Shown here piece by piece: positions 20,803 to 26,660 of a stretch of DNA of 26,660 nucleotides. The position numbers and the translations under genes are program-made. The notes beneath the pieces were generated by a model that saw only the letters and a list, made by a program, of their open reading frames with translations, was not told the DNA's origin and made no database searches. The DNA is from Physocladia obscura (taxonomy: Eukaryota > Chytridiomycota > Chytridiomycetes > Chytridiales > Chytriomycetaceae), in the NCBI GenBank assembly GCA_027596945.1, contig JADGJH010000172.1, positions 1 to 26,660 of the forward strand, written 5' to 3'. Every line of letters starts with the position of its first letter. Within the stretch, counting starts at the first letter, position 1.

Positions 20803-22494
20803 ATGCCAGCGTAAGTATAATTCGAACGCACGACCGCCATTGAGCTGGGTAGACATTTACGCAAACGGCACGAAACGCACGAAATCGAAATGATCTTACT
20901 CACTCACTCACTCTATCCAAGCGTAGTTGGCGGTGGTCTCACTCACCCTCACACATTCACACACACAACGTAATCCTGAGTTATGGCTAGATTGGGGTTA
21001 CCGCCATTGCGAAAACATTGAGTGTTGTTTGTTGTGTCGGCGAAGAGTCTGTCTCCTCCTGTCTGCTTGGGAATTGGGCAGTAGGAACCTTTCCGTTCTG
21101 AAACGAGGGAAAAATCCTTAGCCTTAAATGCATACTCCTCTTTTTTTTCTTCTTGTTTCTCTCCATCTTTTTTACCGTTTTCAATTGACGGGAAAAAAGA
21201 GAGAGATTGGGATTTGTCGGTTGTGCGCTAAACAACACACTGATTAAATGCATATGATTCCTTCCAGACTTCTTTTTTTCCACATGTAGACGACATGTTC
21301 GGAGAAGACAAGTTTGGTGGAAACGGCTTCGGATCCAGTCCAATTCTTTTTTATTGGATTGCTTCCTTTGCCATAACAAAACGCTCCGTTTTTATTATCT
21401 TCCCGCGTTTTATTTTAGAGGAAAACTTCGGTCTCTAACTTTCGAGGGCGTTTCTTATTTTTTAGTACTCCGGCCACCAAGAAAGTTACTGTCCCCGAGT
21501 CTGTCCTCCGCAAGAGAAAGACTTTGGAGAAGATCAACGCCGACCGTGCTGCCAAGGCTTCTGCTGACAAACTTGTAAGTGATTTTTGCAACTAGTTTTT
21601 TCTCGCCATTAGTTTTTCCTAGCGAGAGTCCTCAGAGTTTTGTGTGCAAGGAGGTGATGACGTTTATGATACCAAGTAACTAGCTCTTCAGAGTCGATGT
21701 TGTTCCTTAATTAACCATCTTTCGGGGCTGATTCTTGCACTATTGTTTTGCGTTTTTATGTTCTATTTTGCTCTTCATTTTTTTAAATACTTTGTTTTTT
21801 CCGTTGCATAGGAACGTAAGAAGAAGCGTTCGGTTATCTTCAAGCGTGCTGAACAGTACGTCAAGGAGTACCGTGCTAAGGAGAGAGATGAAATCAGACT
21901 TCAACGTCAGGCCAGAGCCAACAACTCCTTCTACGTTCCATCTGAAGCTAAACTCGCTTTCGTTGTTCGTATCAAGGGTATGTAAAGTTGATTCGCAAAA
22001 GTTGTACTTTAATGTTAATGTTACTGAAATTAGGTATCAACAAGCTTGCACCAAAACCAAGAAAGATTCTCCAGCTTTTGCGTCTCACCAAAATCAACTC
22101 TGGTACTTTTGTCAAACTTAACAAAGCTACTCTTCAGATGCTCCAATGGGTCGGACCATACATCGCTTGGGGTTACCCCAACTTGAAGACCACCCGCGAG
22201 CTTATCTACAAGCGTGGTTTTGCTAAGGTTCACAAGCAAAGATTGCCAATCAGCGACAACTCTGTTGTTGAGAACTCGCTCGGAAAATACGGAATCATCT
22301 GTATCGAAGACGTTATCCACGAAATCTTCACTGTTGGGCCAAACTTCAAGCAGGTTAACAACTTCTTGTGGCCATTCGGTCTCTCTAACCCCAACGGAGG
22401 TTTCAAGGGCAAAAAGTCCGTTACTTTTGTTGAAGGTGGTGAGAACGGCAACCGTGAAGACAAAATCAACGCTCTTGTCCAAAGAATGAACTAA
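20803..22494 (+). CDS. RPL7: 60S ribosomal protein L7 (uL30)
   Basis: RPL7 is a structural protein of the large ribosomal subunit. Four exons: 20803-20810, 21466-21574, 21812-21977, 22034-22494; phases join exactly to 247 aa, the normal family length. Exon 1 codes only ATG CCA GC, and the split codon completes as Ala, giving [20 protein letters not shown]. Typical family segments follow: [40 protein letters not shown], and the C-terminal [20 protein letters not shown]. Donors are GTAAGT, GTAAGT and GTATGT. The first intron is 655 nt, the second 237 nt and holds a snoRNA, the third 56 nt. Codon choice is more C-ending than in neighbouring genes, as expected for high expression. AATAAA at 22554-22559 lies 60 nt past the stop. 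Confidence 0.97.
20811..21465 (+). other. Long first intron of RPL7
   Basis: This 655-nt intron begins GTAAGTAT and ends TTTTTTAG. It starts after only eight coding bases. It contains a short (ACTC)n run at 20898-20913, a CA-rich stretch near 20955-20970 and several T/C-rich blocks. A start-like frame at 21295 ([13 protein letters not shown]) has no usable donor and is not supported as an exon. First introns of this kind in ribosomal-protein genes often carry transcription or splicing control elements; that is inference here. Confidence 0.75.
21644..21740 (+). ncRNA. C/D box snoRNA in RPL7 intron 2, predicted to guide 25S rRNA 2'-O-methylation
   Basis: A canonical C box GTGATGA (21654-21660) and D box CTGA (21728-21731) are enclosed by a perfect 7-bp terminal stem, GTGCAAG (21644-21650) pairing with CTTGCAC (21734-21740). 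The 97-nt span is typical. The 13 nt at 21714-21726, directly before the D box with one nt between, are the exact complement of CCCGAAAGATGGT. That sequence belongs to the conserved GACCCGAAAGAUGGUGAACUAUG segment of large-subunit rRNA (from memory). By the D+5 rule C21723 points to the G of CCCG. In yeast this neighbourhood carries Gm805 and Am807, and the RPL7A and RPL7B introns host snR39 and snR59, which guide Am807. So both host gene and target region match, with the site shifted by two bases. Internal C'/D' boxes are not clear. The intron lariat would be the precursor. Confidence 0.88.
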
Positions 22495-22553
22495 GGCGTC
22501 GGATTGTTTTTTGTTCAATGTTTTTAACGAGTGACGTATTTTGCACTAGCTTG

Positions 22554-22559
22554 AATAAA
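22554..22559 (+). promoter_or_regulatory. Poly(A) signal of RPL7
   Basis: AATAAA lies 60 nt after the RPL7 stop and 63 nt before the start codon of the next gene on the same strand. The whole spacer is only 127 bp, so it must also contain the downstream promoter or leader. Confidence 0.6.
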
Positions 22560-22621
22560 CTTCTTTGTTTTGAAGTGCATTAAAAAGAAAGATTGTCTAT
22601 ATTTTGTGTACTGTTTTTGAG

Positions 22622-25600
22622 ATGGAAGCGAAATCGCAGCCTTTTGGCGGGCGCCTTCCCCCATTACCCAGTTCTGCTCCAACGCCGTCACCGTTGCAAG
22701 CGTCAAAAACAAAAAATGCTCGAGCTGTTGCCATCAAAACACGGGAATATCTACTGGGAAAGCGCGACGGACGGGCACAAACACCAGCAGCCGTGGAGGA
22801 AGAAGGAGAAGAAGGAAATGGAAGACGACTGCGACGACCAGGTGGAGGGGAATTTGAAGGAAAAACAGGAGAGGATTATGACGTCGATTACGATGACAAC
22901 GACAACGAAGAAAATTGCACAATTTCGACAAATGAGAATTTGACTCGGCAAGAACGTATGCGGAAAATTCGAACGCGATTGCACCGTGGAAGGCTTGTTC
23001 CGCATGTATTGGACGGCGTATTGATGGTACAGTTTCATTATCTTTTCAATGTTTACCAATTTGTTTTTTTTTTCACTATATAAGTAGTTAAGTAAATGCA
23101 AAGTGAAAGACCCTGTAGACGTGTTTGTTCTGGATGTAAGTAACAAGTCGCTACGGTTCGTGATACCCGAAGATTTAGCGCTGTTTGAAAATTTGCACAC
23201 GTTGTGGGCGACCGAGAATATGCTGCCGTTCGCAAAGCTCGGAAGTCTTTTGAACCTGCGAAGGCTTGGACTCGCGTTTAATGAGATCTCAGATCTCGAC
23301 CTTGAAGTTGACGGCTTGTTTCTTATGTTGGAGGTGAATAATAATAATAATAATAAATTATCATAACAAACTTTTGTTTTTATAACACAGCAACTAGATT
23401 TATCATATAATCATGTCACATCTGCAGCATTGATTGTTCTCGCAACGTTGCCAGCGCTTAAGTCTCTGGATCTTACTGCAAATCAGATCCGCGAAATTCC
23501 TATCCAGATTGCAAATGACATGGAACAATGGCGCGAAAAAGTAATCGAGCTATTGCTGCCGAACCATGTCGCTTTACTTGATGCTGCGTTTTTCGGAGGC
23601 TCTGGTACAGTGGCTACTGTTGCTGTTACTGGGATGCCAATAGACAGCAATGCTGTGGTTCATCCGGCAATGGAAAAAATTTTACAGGTGGTTTCAGATG
23701 TGCAATCTGGGCTTGATATCCCACTCGCAAATATAAACAAGAGCGACTATGATCCGCAACTCCATACAATTTCTCGGACTAACGAAACTGGAGATGGTGT
23801 TGATGATGTTAGAAATTTGTTGCAGGATGTTAGTGGAAAATATAATAATGATGGTGATGAAATAATTCGTGATGATGAAGAAATTGTTGAAATGGCTGTG
23901 CATGGGGTTGATGTGGAAGTGAATATGATAGCCAGAGCCAACTTGAACAGTCAACTTGATTTACTCCAATCAACTATTCATGAAACATTTGAAAAATCAA
24001 AGCAAATAGCAATCGTACAAAGTGACAAAACTAATCTTGTTGAACAAGAGAAATCTGTAGTTTTTGCAATTGACAACAACAACAACGGCGTAATTACAAA
24101 TATTCCGCAACTGAATTTATCGCCTGGATTTATCAGCCGTGATGGCCTTGTTGGGTTTGGAGCATTAGAGTGTTTAGTGTTGGAACAAAATTGCTTATCC
24201 TCGGAGCTCTCTTTTCGTATTCTGGGAAAGTTACCAAAGTGAGTTTCCTGTGTTTTTGGTTTTGGTTTTGGTTTTTTTTTTTTAAGGTGTGTATGGGAGT
24301 TTTATTTTCTGTTTTTTGTTTTTCACAACCATTTATATTTTTTTTAGCCTCAAAAAACTCAATTTGAACAACAATAAGTTTCGCGACTTCTTTTTTCTTT
24401 CAGAAGAGCCAGATGGTATGAATAACAGGAAACATCATCCAGAAAGTCCACCGCCCCCTTTTCACATGAAAAAATTTGCTGAAGGATTTTTGAAACTTGA
24501 AGAGCTGCGAATTGCATTCAATAAAGTGGAAACAATGAAGGGCCTTTTCGGAATTATTTGGCTGCCTGCATTAAAATATGTATGGATTGAGGGAAATCCG
24601 GCCATGAAAGAATTTTCTTTGGGAAACAAAAATGAAATCAGCTCTGGATATACTACTCTGAATGTGAATGCAAAAGTAGACGATGGTTTCATAGTTATTA
24701 TTATTATTATTGTTTTTTTTTTTGGCATTTAATCTATTCACTCAAAACTGATAACACTTTTTTCTCAACATAAAATATAAAAATAAATAAAGCAATACTA
24801 TCATACTCGGAATGTGACCCCCTGAAAATTCTGCCAGGTGTCTATGGAATACAGGTGCAAGATTTGATATATCAGCCACATCCTTCAGTTTTGGAAGACT
24901 CATATTATGCACTCAGACCTATTCAATATAATCCAAACAATTCCAATTTTAATTTGCTTCCTGGCGCCACCGCCACCGGCGGTGTAGTTCTACGTCGTAT
25001 TATTCGTCCACATCCACCACCTCCACCCGAATGGAGCCAATTTTCTTCAGCAGAACTTCCAAAAACCCATCAACGAAGCCGTCTGGCCCATCAAGTAATA
25101 ATCACGGTAATCGATGGCGCAGTTGCGAATGCTGCTCATCCCGATGAAAACCAGCTGCGTCGACGAGATTATAAGCTAACCGATCAAGAAGTGAAAGAAA
25201 CCGTGCGAGCGGGACGCGTGTTGACATTGAAGGAGTTGAAACGCATTCGGCGAAACAAAGAGCAACGAAAGCAGCGTGAGAATGGCGGATTTAATCAGGA
25301 GTCTCGTCAACAAAATGAAGATACGCAGAGGGAAATGATCCAGCAGGGGTTGGAAGAGGAGAGGAAAAAACTGCATGCAGTACTTTCTGAAAAAAACCAA
25401 AATTTTGCTTCCGAAGAAAACAAGATTCCGTTATCAGAATATGGCGCACAATTTTTGCAGCAAAAAGTTGAAGAAGCAAGTGGCATTAATTATGCCCCTG
25501 AGATTCAAGATAAAACATTTATTACTGGAGTGCATATTACTGGAGGGAACTTGCAAATATCTCCAAAACGACAAGAAAAAGAAACGGTTCAACCTATGTC

Positions 25601-26660
25601 AGGCACTTCCAATAATCAAGATCAGACAGAAAATCAAAGTAATAACGAAGTTGACCAAAACTTCGATGAAAAGTTCCAAGAGCAAAGCAATTGTACTGAC
25701 GAAATAACCACAATTTCACAAAGTGTAAGTGTAAATAGCCACATCACATATGAAAGCAATATCCCTCCTCCTCAAATCGCGTCTCGCCTCCACAAAAGCC
25801 ATCATCAAAACAACAAATTACATCCCCACAACTACCACCACCATCACCAGCAAAATAAACACGCGTATCCTTTCCAACTGCATCCCCATTTTCCAAAATC
25901 CATCCAAGCATCAATTCGCGCATTGCGTCACGCGTTAGCAAATCCAATATCTTACTGGCGCGTTGTCGAAGACTCTTACGCAAAGCCAACATTTTCATAT
26001 AGTGTGCGCGTGCGTGATATGGCGGCAACACGCAACGCTATGGCAGCAGCAGCTCTTGCTACCAGCAGAAATGAAAGCAAGTGCACTGGAGACACCGAGT
26101 CTGCTATTGGTGTTGACGACAGTGCAAGCGTTGCAGGTGGATTTGACGAATATGATGGGGCAGGGTATGATGATATTGGTGGTGGTGGGGGCGGTACTGG
26201 GCAGGGAGATGGAGCAAAACCAACAATCGCAGCTGCAACTGCAGCTAAGAGGAGCAGAAATAGGAGATCCCGTGTTACTGCTGCGTTGTCTTCTGCGGCC
26301 GGTGGCAGTGAAACTTCCTCAAATGCAGATGCAAATGTTATGCCAGCTTCTGGAAACATTTCACCAGCAAATAGTATGTGGTATGTAAACTGATTTGCCG
26401 CTTTATTTTATTTTATTTTATGGTATTTTTATCCTAAACTTTTTCACAGGACTACTGTCGCCGTAAAAGTTCAAGCTGAACAAGAAGCTGCAATTGCTGC
26501 GGCTGCACGAGCCGCTAAGAATATAGTCGCAACGGCAAAAATTTGTAATGTGTCTATTCAAATCCTTTTATGGCCATCTAAAAAAAATAATACAAAAAAT
26601 TTAAAAAAAAAAAAAAACAATTCCATCAACAAACAAACACGCATACGAACAATGTATATA
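22622..26660 (+). CDS. Leucine-rich-repeat protein, XRRA1-like (3' end outside the window)
   Basis: Exons: 22622-23026, 23088-23333, 23391-24238, 24348-24685, 24793-26380, and from 26450 onward; phases agree and give at least 1180 aa. ATG at 22622 is the first in frame. A disordered head (Pro, then Glu/Asp-rich) is followed by RMRKIRTRLHRGRLVPHVLD. Leucine-rich repeats then run: LFENLHTLWATENMLPFAKL, LLNLRRLGLAFNEISDLDLE, QLDLSYNHVTSAALIVLATL, ALKSLDLTANQIREIP. A second block follows a 200-residue acidic insert: LECLVLEQNCLSSELSFRIL, LKKLNLNNNKFRDF, LEELRIAFNKVETM, ALKYVWIEGNPAM. After the repeats come LPGVYGIQVQDLIYQPHPSV, a basic segment (LTLKELKRIRRNKEQRKQR), a Gln/Glu linker, a His-rich stretch and a Gly/Ala tail. 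The ENLHTLWATENMLP...LDLSYN order resembles XRRA1-type proteins as I remember them. No enzyme domain is seen; the role is probably protein binding. Confidence 0.85.
23337..23356 (+). repeat. (AAT)n microsatellite in intron 2 of the LRR gene
   Basis: Six AAT units follow immediately after the donor GTG within a 57-nt intron, so the repeat occupies a third of the intron. Confidence 0.9.
24695..24711 (+). repeat. (TTA)n microsatellite in intron 4 of the LRR gene
   Basis: About five and a half TTA units lie ten bases after the donor at 24686, followed by a T run. The intron (24686-24792) is 107 nt, longer than average for the window, and the repeat explains part of the excess. Confidence 0.85.

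Noticed and set aside
20891..20977. Second C/D snoRNA candidate in RPL7 intron 1 (ATGATCT ... CTGA)
   Set aside because: The C box differs at two core positions, the flanks do not pair, and no rRNA complement precedes the CTGA.
21295..21360. Start-like frame [15 protein letters not shown] as an alternative first exon of RPL7
   Set aside because: No donor keeps it in phase with exon 2, while ATG CCA GC at 20803 with GTAAGT joins exactly to give a standard L7 N-terminus.
1..26660. CRISPR arrays, insertion sequences, viral genes, tRNA or rRNA genes
   Set aside because: None seen on either strand. The repeats at 1534-2010 are coding and contiguous, without spacers.

Overview
The window is nuclear DNA from a eukaryote, most likely a zoosporic (chytrid-type) fungus. 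All recognised genes are interrupted by short introns, mostly 48-70 nt, with GT...AG ends. Coding density is high, spacers are AT-rich, and the autophagy kinase has fungal Atg1 features. The chytrid placement is an inference from overall character plus an XRRA1-like leucine-rich-repeat protein; no rRNA or mitochondrial marker is present to confirm it.

Layout. (1) 107-4107 (+): the 3' exon of a very repetitive low-complexity protein (KGSxANI-type repeats), 5' end outside the window. (2) 4231-8650 (-): an Atg1/ULK autophagy-initiating kinase in 8 exons. (3) 8993-16516 (+): a giant coiled-coil protein of about 2270 residues, with an N-terminal segment like the CC1 box of dynein adaptors, three CxxC motifs, and a hydrophobic C-terminal membrane anchor carried on two small terminal exons. 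A 10-N assembly gap lies in it at 13974-13983. (4) 16653-17622 (-): an unrecognised protein of 265-305 aa, possibly mitochondrial. (5) 17967-20387 (+): CTP synthase in 7 exons. (6) 20803-22494 (+): ribosomal protein L7 (uL30) in 4 exons, the second intron carrying a convincing C/D box snoRNA. (7) 22622 to the window end (+): a leucine-rich-repeat protein, XRRA1-like, running off the right edge.

Genes 1/2 and 3/4 are convergent with about 125-135 bp between stop codons. Genes 2/3 and 4/5 are divergent and share roughly 340-bp upstream regions that must hold both promoters. Genes 5, 6 and 7 are head-to-tail. Neighbours do not share a pathway: autophagy initiation, putative membrane/dynein tethering, nucleotide synthesis and translation sit side by side, as is usual for a compact fungal genome. 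The clearest functional coupling is inside gene 6, where a ribosomal-protein transcript carries a predicted guide RNA for modification of large-subunit rRNA. The least explained items are the repeat protein (1), the membrane-anchored coiled coil (3) and the orphan (4).

Exon boundaries were derived by hand from reading frame, splice consensus and protein similarity. Most keep phase exactly; uncertain ones are flagged in the entries.
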